Origin: Mesaphorura yosii
Lineage: Eukaryota > Arthropoda > Collembola > Poduromorpha > Tullbergiidae
Assembly (NCBI GenBank): GCA_009869945.1
Contig: WIXG01000804.1
Coordinates: forward strand, 1 to 20,811
DNA length: 20,811 nucleotides
Direction: 5' to 3'
How positions within the stretch are numbered: position 1 is the first letter of the stretch; each line of letters opens with the position of its first letter. The notes beneath the pieces were generated by a model. It saw only the letters and a list, made by a program, of their open reading frames with translations, did not search any database and was not told the DNA's origin. The translations under genes were made by a program, and so were the position numbers. Below, piece after piece: positions 10,001-16,900 of the stretch.

Positions 10001-13000
10001 GACGATGGCGACAATTTCGACGAGGTTGGACTCCTTTTCGCTGTTTGCACTCCTGCCTCCCGAATCACCCGTCTTCCTGCGTGCAGAGCCACGCCTCCAT
10101 CACCTCTTCACAACCCTTCTCTCGCGCACAAACATCTCCGTGGACCAGGTACAAGAATTCCTGCTGCTCGCCCTGAAACGAAGTGGTGGGAGTGACGCGC
10201 GTATTCTTCCGATGATTGACCACGTGTTGGCGCAGTGCGTGCAATATCAGTATGCCGTGTCCTCGCACGTCTTTCGCCGAATCTTGTCCAGTCTGGGCAG
10301 GGCTGACCAAATTTGGAACGCGGCAGACGTTTACGACACGGTCAACAGGGTCATCGACCAATTCTCCCTGAATTCGACGGAGGACGGCCTCAAGTCAGTC
10401 GAGCAGATTTTCCAGGAGTTTCTCGCCCTCAACCCGCAACTCGGCAATGGCGAAAGTGATTTGGCTTACCAAACGGCTGAATTCTGCAAAATGGTACAGG
10501 AAGTTCAGGAGGGCAGGCAAAAGAGTCACATCTGCCTGGACGCGGGCAAATTAATTTGTGAGTTTGACAGCGAGGACGTCGGACGATGGGCGCAAAGTGT
10601 GCGCCAAAAGAGGCGTTCAGGTGAGGGGTTCAGCGATGAGGAGGAGAAGGAGGCGTTTATGGTCATCAAACACGCGTTTCTGAAGACAACCAACTTCCAC
10701 ATGACACCCATCCAGCTCCTCAGCTGCATCGCGTCCGTCGGGACCGGCGCCTCCGATGAGGGTCTACTGCTGCAAGTCGTTACAGGATCAGGCAAATCCG
10801 CAATCATTGGCTTCCTCGCCGCCTACCAATGCCTGGTGAGTGGACGCCAAGTGGACGTGTACACAAGCAGCTCCGTTCTGGCAGAGCGCGACGCCAAGGA
10901 AATGGCGCCATTTTACGCGATGCTCGGTCTCAGTTGCGATCACAATGCTGACCTGAGCAGAAGTTACGTGTGCGGGGTGAAGGGATGTTATGTCTCTGAC
11001 ATTGTATACGGAGATTGCGCGCAGTTCCAGTTTGACTTCCTTCGTCACGCCTACAGCGACCTGGGCACGCGGGGTGGGCGGAGTTTTGACAACTCACTCG
11101 CCATCTTTGACGAAGTAGACGCAGCGTGCATTGACGACTCCTCCAAACTGGCTCGTCTCTCCTCCACACTGCCTGGCATGGACACACTTCACTTCGTCTA
11201 CTTCGCAATTTGGGACAGACTCTGTTTCCTCCAATCACATCTCTTCCAGGCGTTCCACTCCATCTTTTATCTGGAGGGACAAATCATGGCGGGCGGGCGT
11301 CCCATTCGCTACGTGTTCATGGACGCGGAAGGCGTGCAAAAGGAGATCGATGACCTCCTGGCCTTCATCGTCAACGGAGAGGGGTTGGAGGGGGCAAAGA
11401 TCCACCTCGTGCACGACGTGGTGTCATTCGTGGAGCGCCACCTCGTCAACTTCACCACTGCACTCATCACGGACAAGGAAGTGCAGGGTTTCCCCAGCAA
11501 GAACCGCGCCCGTGTAAGCCTGCCCTCCAATTTGCAGTACTTTGCTGAGTCTCAGATTGAAAAGTGGGTGCAGAGCGGAATGACCGCCCTCGCGTACCAG
11601 GAGAACGTTCACTACGTGGTTGCGGAGGGGCGAGTGAAGCCCGTTGACTTCAGCACGACGGGCATCGTGCACAGTTCGACCAACTGGAACAACGGACTTC
11701 ATCAGTTCCTCCAAATCAAACACAACCTGCGCCTCGACTCGGAGTCCGTCACCACAAACTTCCTCTCAACAACTGCCATCTTTTGCAAGTATGAAAGTCG
11801 AGTGGTTGGGTTGACAGGGACGCTGGGGTCGGAAGCGAGTAAACGGTGTCTTCGCTCAGTGTACAAAGTGGGGTTGCTGCTCGTGCCAGAAATGTTCCAC
11901 CGGCGTTTTCAGCGGTTCCCCGATTACGTGGCGAACAGTGAGGCGGATTGGTTGGCGGAAATTGTTCGCACCACCGTGCAGGAGACAAACAAACGCCGTG
12001 GAGTGCTCGTCATTTGCGAAACAATCAAACAGGCGGAGAGAGTGGCTGGAGTGTTGGAGGGGTTGCAGGGCACCACGCGTCTCCGGATTAAAATGTATAC
12101 GCGGAACGCTGAGAATCAGGAAAAGGGAATTCAGCAAGTACATCCTGGCGACGTGGTCGTGGCCACCAATCTGGCTGGGCGGGGCACTGACATCAAGACC
12201 ACTGTCATCGAAAAGTACGGAGGCCTCCACGTGTGTCTCACATTCCTCCCTGCCTCAATGCGGGTGGAGGAGCAAGCGTTTGGACGCACCTCCCGCCAGG
12301 GCAAGAAAGGGAGTGGACAACTCATTCTCTTCGGACAGGACGGACCCAGTGGGATGAGTAGCGAGGAGAGAAATGCGCGCGAAGAAAAGGCACTGTTGGA
12401 ATTTGAAGAGACGCGGCTGCCGCTCATTCGCGCCAAAGACAAACTCTTCCACCGCTTCCTGGACACCTTCAACAGGATACGGAGCGCCGTTCGGGCGAAA
12501 CACAGCGGCAACATTGAGAAACTCCGGAGACTCATTGGCGGTGCATTTCAACCAGCGCCCAGTTTCCAGGAGGTCGTCATGCTGGCTGCAGTGGAGGAGC
12601 GTTGGGCCATGTTCCTAAAAAGAATTGACGACGGCTCAATTGCCATCGAGAAGGCGGAGGCCAAGTTTATAGAGCTGGAGGCGGAGTTAAGGGTGGATGA
12701 CGAGATGGCGCTGCTCTCTTCGGGCGGCACCAACGCCTTTTACCTCATTCAACTGGGCAACCACGAATTTCGCACAGACTCGAAGCTCTCGCACTCGCTG
12801 GACAAGGCACAGCGGTGCTTTGAGAAGGCGATGAAGGTGGACGAGGAGTTTGCTGCGGGGGCGTTTGTGGGCAAGGCGTATTGCCTCCTGAAGGGCCACG
12901 TCAACATCCTGTTACCCGACGGACACGCTGACGCGTACAAGGAGGACGCGCTCGCCCTTCTGCAAAGAGGGCGCAAGTTGTTGTACGACGAAATGGCGAC

Positions 13001-15356
13001 TGTGCACGTGATTCAGGCGTACATCCGGAAGAACGGCTGCGTGGGTGCCGAGTTGCATGAACCGATTGGGGAACAGGCCACGGAGCGAATTAATCTACTT
13101 GGTTCGTATCTAAAAACGGTGGGGTCGACGATCGAAGTGATTCAAAAGTCGTTGCGCCAAGTGCAGTGTTCGATTGTGCGTGGCAGCGTGGAGGAAGTGC
13201 GCGCCATTCCAGACTCCATCATCCAAACGACGAAGTGTATTCCTGAGGAGTTGACGGAGAAGTGTGACACTTTCCACTTGACATTCCACGATTTGACTGT
13301 GCGTAAAGATTCTGGGTTCACACACGACCAACTCCTCAACACGATGATGCACGACGGTTGGAAAGAAGCAGCAAAAAAACTGAAAAACAAATTAATGAAC
13401 AAAATGGTGTGGCGCAAACACGAAGACAAAGACGGAGAAGTACAGTTTTCGCGATGCGTGAGTTGCGTGGGAGTCAATCCAAACCACTTTCTGGAACACG
13501 AAATCGCAAAAACAGAAAGTTTGTTGGAGAAATTGAGTTTGGAAATTGAGGGCTTGGAATCAAACTTTGACTTGGCTTGTTTTGGAAGTGGGTGTGGGGT
13601 CAAGAGCTTCGCCGTGGAGTTTGTGGGTTTTCCTAGTGCGCTTCTGGCGGACACGAAATTCCAGCAGATTCTCAAGAAGCATTTGCTGAATAAAGTGGGC
13701 ATCACGATCACACTGAAAGGGTCGGCAAGCAAGGCATCCGAAGAACTAACGCTCATCGAGACCCTGTCAACAAAAGAGTTTGAGAACCAAGTGAAACGAC
13801 ACTCGTCCAATAACGTGATGCTGACCATCGCGTTCTCCAATCTGAAACACGAAGGCTTGAAACTTGTGATCGCACGAGTTTGCAAGGAAGCACAGTTGAA
13901 TCGATTCAATTTAACACTGAAGAAGTTTGTGAAGTTGAAGGAAGCGCAGAAATTGTGGACGGAGCACCTGGAAGTGAAGTGCACGCAAAACTCGTTCAAG
14001 CTCCACTTTGAGTCGCTGAACAAGGGCGAGGCTGAGGCGTTGGTGCCCATCCTCCGTGAGCTTGGCGCAGGCGGGGCGCTGACACTACGCTGCAGGAACC
14101 TGAGCCTCGACACAGCGCAGTTGGTGTTGGGCAGTGCTGACATTGGCCAGGAACACATTCTACTCTCAAATTCACGTGAACTGTCGGCGTTGTACATGGC
14201 TGACAACCTGCCACTCGCAGAGTTGAGGGACTTGGGCGCCAGGGGCCTGACCCTCATCGTCACTTTTAACGAACGCAAGTTTGTGCCCTGGATCAGCATC
14301 GCAGGGGTCGTGGGTCTGGCTTCCTTGCAGGCGGTGGCTGGGGGCGTCCTTGTGTGCACGGGGTTCGGAGCCACAGTGGGAATGGGACTCATTACCGAGA
14401 GCATGGCCGACCTCGTGCAGGCACAACGAATTTACACCACGCGAGAGTTCAGTTGGTCATCGTACGGACTCCAAAAGTCCGTCAGTCTTGTCATTTCCGC
14501 AGCCTCGATGGGGCTGTCGAGTCTGAAGGACGGGGCCAAGGGGGCCGCACTGGCCGTGGAAGGAGCGGTGAAGGAAGTGGTTGAGCAGGCGGGGACGAGT
14601 GTGGTGGTCAAACAAATGACACTCAACGCGACGATCGAAGTGACAGGTGCCAATCTCACGAGTCTGGTCGTCAAACACGTGGCGACCTCAGTCGTGGAGA
14701 CGGGCGCCAAAATCGCGATCAAAGAAGTCGCCAAAAGTATGACGGATTTCTGCTTCGAACAGGCGCGTGCAGAAATTAGCAAAAAGGTTGGTATTGAGTT
14801 CGAGACGCGGTTCAGGGCGCCCAGTTCGCTGGAGGTGATTCGTTTCTACTGGGCGCTGGACAAAACACTGCTGACGCGTCGCGTACATTCGATCGTGAGC
14901 GCCCTGTTCAACCCTAAGGTCAACGGTTGGGTGCAAGTCTGGAACTCAGTGGGCACTCCACTCATCAACGGAATCCTGTCATCTCCACAATTTCTTGGTT
15001 CTGTGTACACGCAACTCACGATGATTTACGGAGTGGTTACGGGGTTGAAAGAAATCGTGACCGCTATCGAGAAAGTGTGCCAGGAAATTGAAGCCAAATT
15101 GCGGGAAGAGCGGCCAACATGTCGACAAATTCTCCAGAGTTATTGCCGCCTTCCGCAGGACACACTGGACTCGGTGTTTCGGGAGGCGCCATGCGCGGAA
15201 GGAGAGGAGATTGGCCTCAACTTTGAATTGAATGCGAAGTTGGAGGCGCGGTTGGAACCACAGCACCTGAAGACTGTGCTGAAGAGTTTAGCGCTCCGCA
15301 AATCACGACGCACATCATTCGCATTGCTGACTCCCACATGGTCTCCCCCGTGGTGA
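4035..15356 (+). CDS. Giant HEAT-like/SecA-type ATPase/beta-alpha repeat protein (3773 codons)
   Basis: Uninterrupted frame of 11.3 kb. Residues 1-230 are helical and polar; about 234-276 are Gly/Ala-rich linker. Residues about 290-2200 are alpha-helical with leucine-rich helix pairs, HEAT/ARM-like. A SecA-type motor follows: Q-motif glutamine Q2227, Walker A TGSGKS 2250-2255, IVYGD 2323-2327 (compare VYGTN in SecA), Walker B DEVD 2359-2362, the GLHQ signature 2554-2557 after a YVV...VDF...TG segment matching the SecA preprotein-binding region, LTGT 2593-2596, NLAGRGTD 2712-2719 and arginine motif GRTSRQG 2750-2756. A TPR-like helix set lies near 2905-2995. Degenerate strand-helix repeats run 3192-3410, then a hydrophobic stretch 3415-3450 and an FSWSSYGLQKSVSL segment. 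Bacterial SecA is about 800-900 residues and drives preprotein export; here only the motor is kept, so the substrate is unknown. All nucleotide-contact motifs look intact, suggesting an active ATPase. The frame ends at a TGA that appears to interrupt a longer protein continuing in the next frame. The single huge exon suggests lateral origin or retroposition. Confidence 0.9.
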   Translation: MSLEDYFRRHCHRPTTDSSVVRTELESLLKKHRRLDFGKQVPLKAQAEGNDSEIPQFSTLDYLKYVARKHGLPRGGVFQQQLIGALHDDSSSSRIPLRNRFQVALCLKYALLKDGEYINIEQCIRALKCTAELRIRSTDTGAGNWAGAPHSENHNSDELTRAICSQIMQCVIQIIQNESSIKFDAALVQNLAQFVGHVDATTKASFLKAMKVWEEGAGLKATATSGDPSTDDVSAMSPTPDTEDGMMQFGGGILTKASAAGVGGGGAGVAVADAVKTQQIMTSNYKQNISEKDEIEAISLAKALSTGRTSSVGSRVQNKVSPGQRPGSGSHRGWLSTTGGDITTLTTRAEGGQLITEDDVVWLVGKTDYGVYVSNTTMTLYELTRVTKIFQLISKYQRLEQKTINALAHNFFSERLDSSYENARLNLMHAFETHVAKSGCVPEKMANTLLGFKKEWTSMCTAPMRRIVWRILAKDEANLEEAFSMALKQLGEAADEETEKEALEFVGAQVVFEKQAKRLNELYNFVERLLKVVVGDKLSLSLRIAAAEIIEDFLSFEGEWLSAVWQSKYLALYNELMEMLEPEDERDEDSEIVRLQIVLMRSVLRNFDKLTTFANVPKNYAPPNEDTIRMLVDMCTESGGNKVLSVGRRKLEALIAVTLGNLVSQCKSMNIRIPDAYKLAYKLVRADSIDENGHIVLEDEIMKPGDGDQKGVGDEEQATKAREMSSDARAVQISSIVANIFLSSCTGPDTKPPTDSYFALFFDALNNSSDKTTRILCAETLAQLSTHHALPAHTMHELRYLVTDPVIDVQVHATVAYCQVARKNATSVTREDLNWISKLYVVDHVLMLGDKNHATAINDAVLHCLGEASGRLEFTEEVYQLLTVLLQQGGGATAVAEVMAMIRVNVLSLQHPRLPRYTFEVIEEILVSNCAHFDSALELLVAVARILGTHLAPASIDTIHQTFQFQKNSATQREQSFRALVLASNNQEVATHIFQDLDMQIMAMNLQADLECTPNSEDWRRGASATLQSILEYQRVGRLLSNLNFSVLATLMTKGVCTEEVVECLVQAAENKQGLPGEVTKAALDPNWHEKGGEVPLQVLALASTLASKYQTLPQQFLASLVQHFDTLTSGGCDIGDSEEYDRMLFILAKLAQNKSSAIPESGEVAHHFCILYMNSSAARRKRFGITMKLTAAFVRERNARSGASPEAKMRELLGRFCSFWKKSHSLHHRLEILAALQGFAAQQTQSIESSQKKQQQKIHSVFMNAIQDPNARIVAKGLDGFIALNWNGAPFCVEQDFQALASLLCHTDNKDNIRMRDRIWKFLRNNETKLPPSLKQEIQLLERIEKANDSQFLQVAKLMHTKDAHAGGQSQKLRTAFLQSQEFSGRLESIIRRDVGGSKSRQRELCTEALLLCEDLAEELNDARLFEAVGVAMVMADSNSGEVQAIGLRIFEKLARNPDLSSSALVTDTLLSHLSLMPINNIKSVRLVLRMLAVHEKRADNRGEVPSAELRRMKATFQLQRLLFRADEYSRSGANTAAELDAIELTLIDSLDNSDTIRRLVAFLITQTSKISAQQRTALLELLFRSILKNETAPPDSEVCAHAGRLVEEELRGKKEPSVTCLAVFQALIENGHTFGDFDLTAILEALAAAFWQPAPQTHSLKSKILACISSSICSEALSSRREWVPFVAVQLLLDQLRSEAPELRETSVRALTTLKAAQIASGDAKLDWESPMSPSSLQTLTHSVFDQIFREEGEEDARAQELDKDPEFAFELIKLLYSLRHWDFACLRPVKDDRALWRQNLITSDFLETHCTSESGKLEAALSLTKIFQQFDGVAAEGLVLQLRRLLNDKEDESFVLRVLDVVAQFEDVHEVRGILAKLESQDLHNHDALLALQTQRVEKCLRAICTSFSVYGEILHLYALKLVALAGAEFALALVRRVLLGRPKDVSELDELLVSVNRIKDKSAFQSKQFWEFVFGGEDDVAAGKATMATISTRLDSFSLFALLPPESPVFLRAEPRLHHLFTTLLSRTNISVDQVQEFLLLALKRSGGSDARILPMIDHVLAQCVQYQYAVSSHVFRRILSSLGRADQIWNAADVYDTVNRVIDQFSLNSTEDGLKSVEQIFQEFLALNPQLGNGESDLAYQTAEFCKMVQEVQEGRQKSHICLDAGKLICEFDSEDVGRWAQSVRQKRRSGEGFSDEEEKEAFMVIKHAFLKTTNFHMTPIQLLSCIASVGTGASDEGLLLQVVTGSGKSAIIGFLAAYQCLVSGRQVDVYTSSSVLAERDAKEMAPFYAMLGLSCDHNADLSRSYVCGVKGCYVSDIVYGDCAQFQFDFLRHAYSDLGTRGGRSFDNSLAIFDEVDAACIDDSSKLARLSSTLPGMDTLHFVYFAIWDRLCFLQSHLFQAFHSIFYLEGQIMAGGRPIRYVFMDAEGVQKEIDDLLAFIVNGEGLEGAKIHLVHDVVSFVERHLVNFTTALITDKEVQGFPSKNRARVSLPSNLQYFAESQIEKWVQSGMTALAYQENVHYVVAEGRVKPVDFSTTGIVHSSTNWNNGLHQFLQIKHNLRLDSESVTTNFLSTTAIFCKYESRVVGLTGTLGSEASKRCLRSVYKVGLLLVPEMFHRRFQRFPDYVANSEADWLAEIVRTTVQETNKRRGVLVICETIKQAERVAGVLEGLQGTTRLRIKMYTRNAENQEKGIQQVHPGDVVVATNLAGRGTDIKTTVIEKYGGLHVCLTFLPASMRVEEQAFGRTSRQGKKGSGQLILFGQDGPSGMSSEERNAREEKALLEFEETRLPLIRAKDKLFHRFLDTFNRIRSAVRAKHSGNIEKLRRLIGGAFQPAPSFQEVVMLAAVEERWAMFLKRIDDGSIAIEKAEAKFIELEAELRVDDEMALLSSGGTNAFYLIQLGNHEFRTDSKLSHSLDKAQRCFEKAMKVDEEFAAGAFVGKAYCLLKGHVNILLPDGHADAYKEDALALLQRGRKLLYDEMATVHVIQAYIRKNGCVGAELHEPIGEQATERINLLGSYLKTVGSTIEVIQKSLRQVQCSIVRGSVEEVRAIPDSIIQTTKCIPEELTEKCDTFHLTFHDLTVRKDSGFTHDQLLNTMMHDGWKEAAKKLKNKLMNKMVWRKHEDKDGEVQFSRCVSCVGVNPNHFLEHEIAKTESLLEKLSLEIEGLESNFDLACFGSGCGVKSFAVEFVGFPSALLADTKFQQILKKHLLNKVGITITLKGSASKASEELTLIETLSTKEFENQVKRHSSNNVMLTIAFSNLKHEGLKLVIARVCKEAQLNRFNLTLKKFVKLKEAQKLWTEHLEVKCTQNSFKLHFESLNKGEAEALVPILRELGAGGALTLRCRNLSLDTAQLVLGSADIGQEHILLSNSRELSALYMADNLPLAELRDLGARGLTLIVTFNERKFVPWISIAGVVGLASLQAVAGGVLVCTGFGATVGMGLITESMADLVQAQRIYTTREFSWSSYGLQKSVSLVISAASMGLSSLKDGAKGAALAVEGAVKEVVEQAGTSVVVKQMTLNATIEVTGANLTSLVVKHVATSVVETGAKIAIKEVAKSMTDFCFEQARAEISKKVGIEFETRFRAPSSLEVIRFYWALDKTLLTRRVHSIVSALFNPKVNGWVQVWNSVGTPLINGILSSPQFLGSVYTQLTMIYGVVTGLKEIVTAIEKVCQEIEAKLREERPTCRQILQSYCRLPQDTLDSVFREAPCAEGEEIGLNFELNAKLEARLEPQHLKTVLKSLALRKSRRTSFALLTPTWSPPW
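15227..15353 (+). other. Reading-frame change inside the giant gene
   Basis: The upstream frame is open to 15353 and the downstream frame is open from 15227 (stop TGA at 15224-15226), so both are open together for 127 bases. Protein-like composition appears to pass from the first frame to the second at roughly 15280-15300: before it the first frame is helical and normal, after it that frame becomes Arg/Ser/Thr/Pro-rich, while the second frame becomes hydrophobic and regular. The shift is of the -1 type. I see no canonical X XXY YYZ slippery heptamer in phase and no convincing intron. Possible causes are a sequencing error, a disabling mutation in the genome, or recoding. Confidence 0.7.
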
Positions 15357-16696
15357 CGGTTGCTGCGGGGGCGGTGGTGGCCAAACTGTCGGCCCAAATT
15401 CAGGACAAATTTTTGGTGAACGCGGGTCAGAACACCGATGAGCAGAACGAGAGTGGCGGTGGAGGTGGGCCCAACACTTTCGCCAAACAAATCAATTACA
15501 ATGCAAAGGCGTACATGGTCGCGTGGACGAATCGAGAGAGCGTGGCGGCTGCCAGTCAAGTGCGTCTTGACAACGAGACGCAAAGCAACAACAAACGCCT
15601 CGGAGTGGACCTGCAGGGAATTGCAGAGAACGCGGCCGCAGGAGGGCCGACGGATGTGGCGGGACTCTTCGCGATGGCGTCTGCGAACGGAGTCAAGATC
15701 AAAGTGGTCACCGACCCTAATTACGTGCCAACCGAGCAGGAAAAGCGAGAAGGGGTCAACGTCGTCCTGCACGAGAAGGGTGAGGCTGGTGCGCCTGGAC
15801 ATTTCAGTAGCTTCCCTTCAGAGCAGGATTGCAAGGAGGGGGCAGGGGCCCCCGCGATTCAGAAGGGTGACATGAACTGTGGTTACTTGGTCATCAGTCA
15901 ACTGACTGGCAAATCAGTGGATGAGTTGCGTGGTGAAATGACGCGTCTGGTGTTGAGTAACCAGAAGGAGTTTAGCCAGATTCAGGCCAACACAAATTGG
16001 ATGCGAGAACGTTACCCACAACAAGCGTCCGAGTTCCTGATGGTCAGTGGTGCAAGGCGGCAGGTGCCAGGAAAAAAACCGCAAGAGGGCGGCAAAATTG
16101 AGCGGAAGGAAATATATCCAAAAAATAAAGATGGGAAATCCAAATCAGAACTCAAGATTCCCTTCGCCGGAACAGAAGGGGGGCCAACCAAGCAAAGCGG
16201 CAAGGCGAAAGAGGAGGCCAGGCGCCTGGAGGGAATCACTGGTGAGAGGCTCGTGCAGAAGCACATCGTGAATCGAGACATTGGTGGGACAGGTGACCCG
16301 GAAAACATTATTATTGGGACGTACTCTTCCAACAGCGTGCAGCGGGCAATTGACAAGCCGGTGAAGAAGCTGTACAATGCTCACAAAGGTGAAGAGGGGA
16401 ACCTCGTGGTGGAATATGCAACTTATGCAGGTAAAAGTGGCTTGGTGGGACAGGAACGTCTTACGTACCGTGTAGAAGGAAATGAAGCCGCGAAGGAGAG
16501 CGCAAGGGAAATTCTTGGGTCTGCCACTGATGGTCAGGGTAGGAATATCTTCACGGAAAGTGGAAGAGGATACACGGCTGGTATTAAGAGTAAGAATCCG
16601 GAAGAGAAGGCAACCCGGTACACTGATGCGCCGTCTTCAGAAACAGTTGAAGAAGACTACGATCAAAGCTACGAAGATTCATCGAACGTCAGTTAG
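15338..16696 (+). CDS. C-terminal module: peptidase-like segment plus toxin-type nuclease domain
   Basis: The first ATG of this frame is at 15338, but the frame is open from 15227 and hydrophobic coding begins before the ATG, so I read it as the C-terminal part of the giant protein rather than a separate gene. Order of parts, numbered from that ATG: hydrophobic start; Gly-rich linker near 36-45; a segment with GHF (H155) and later DMNCGY (C181) followed by a helix with LTGKSVDELRGE, resembling OTU/papain-like peptidase layouts in giant effector proteins (tentative); a Lys/Gly-rich spacer; then about 300-370 with KHIVNRDIGGTGDPEN (H309, N323) followed by a helix. The last matches the H-(x)n-GGxGDxxN pattern of DNA/RNA non-specific endonuclease-type domains at the ends of bacterial polymorphic toxins. 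The tail is acidic and disordered. No immunity-type gene is evident beside it. Catalytic activity is not shown. Confidence 0.7.
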   Translation: MVSPVVTVAAGAVVAKLSAQIQDKFLVNAGQNTDEQNESGGGGGPNTFAKQINYNAKAYMVAWTNRESVAAASQVRLDNETQSNNKRLGVDLQGIAENAAAGGPTDVAGLFAMASANGVKIKVVTDPNYVPTEQEKREGVNVVLHEKGEAGAPGHFSSFPSEQDCKEGAGAPAIQKGDMNCGYLVISQLTGKSVDELRGEMTRLVLSNQKEFSQIQANTNWMRERYPQQASEFLMVSGARRQVPGKKPQEGGKIERKEIYPKNKDGKSKSELKIPFAGTEGGPTKQSGKAKEEARRLEGITGERLVQKHIVNRDIGGTGDPENIIIGTYSSNSVQRAIDKPVKKLYNAHKGEEGNLVVEYATYAGKSGLVGQERLTYRVEGNEAAKESAREILGSATDGQGRNIFTESGRGYTAGIKSKNPEEKATRYTDAPSSETVEEDYDQSYEDSSNVS

Positions 16697-16834
16697 TGAG
16701 CAAGCAGCAAGGAAGTAGTCATTCATAGGAAATTATGATTCACCACTTCCCGTTAAACTTTGTAAACCAACATTATAAGCTTGAAGTCGCCGTGCAGCGG
16801 GACAACTTGCTCGTTAATAATAATACAGCCATCG

Positions 16835-16898
16835 ACTCAACCGCCCTCTGGTGGATTGAGTGACCCGTGCGTAGCCGTAAATAGCGTCAGGTCACTCA
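16835..16898 (+). other. Two mutually exclusive hairpins in the 3' flank
   Basis: One foldback pairs ACTCAA.CCGCC (from 16835) with GGTGGATTGAGT (to 16861). A second pairs TGAGTGACC (16857-16865) perfectly with GGTCACTCA (16890-16898). They share 16857-16861 and so cannot form together. The position lies about 140-200 bases after the stop codon, so it would be in the 3' untranslated region of the giant gene. Confidence 0.45.
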
Positions 16899-16900
16899 CA

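Noticed and set aside
13142..14404. A 420-codon open frame on the minus strand inside the giant gene
   Set aside because: It lies antisense to the well-supported beta-alpha repeat region, has Ser/Arg/Thr-rich shadow composition and no motif; a by-product of plus-strand codon bias.
15140..15300. A GT-AG intron explaining the frame change near 15290
   Set aside because: The only donor/acceptor pairs of suitable length that I could find have weak donors and would remove sequence that reads as normal protein; a 16-base GTGCTG...TTTAG candidate is too short and has the wrong length modulo three.
15270..15310. Canonical -1 programmed frameshift signal
   Set aside because: No in-phase slippery heptamer of the X XXY YYZ type is present in the overlap, so recoding remains only a possibility.
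4035..16696. The possibility that the whole contig is bacterial (symbiont contamination)
   Set aside because: No ribosome-binding site, operon or bacterial neighbour is seen. Kozak context, splice-like signals, an AC microsatellite and an hAT element share the contig, and the codon use is not that of an AT-rich symbiont. Read coverage would still be the decisive test.
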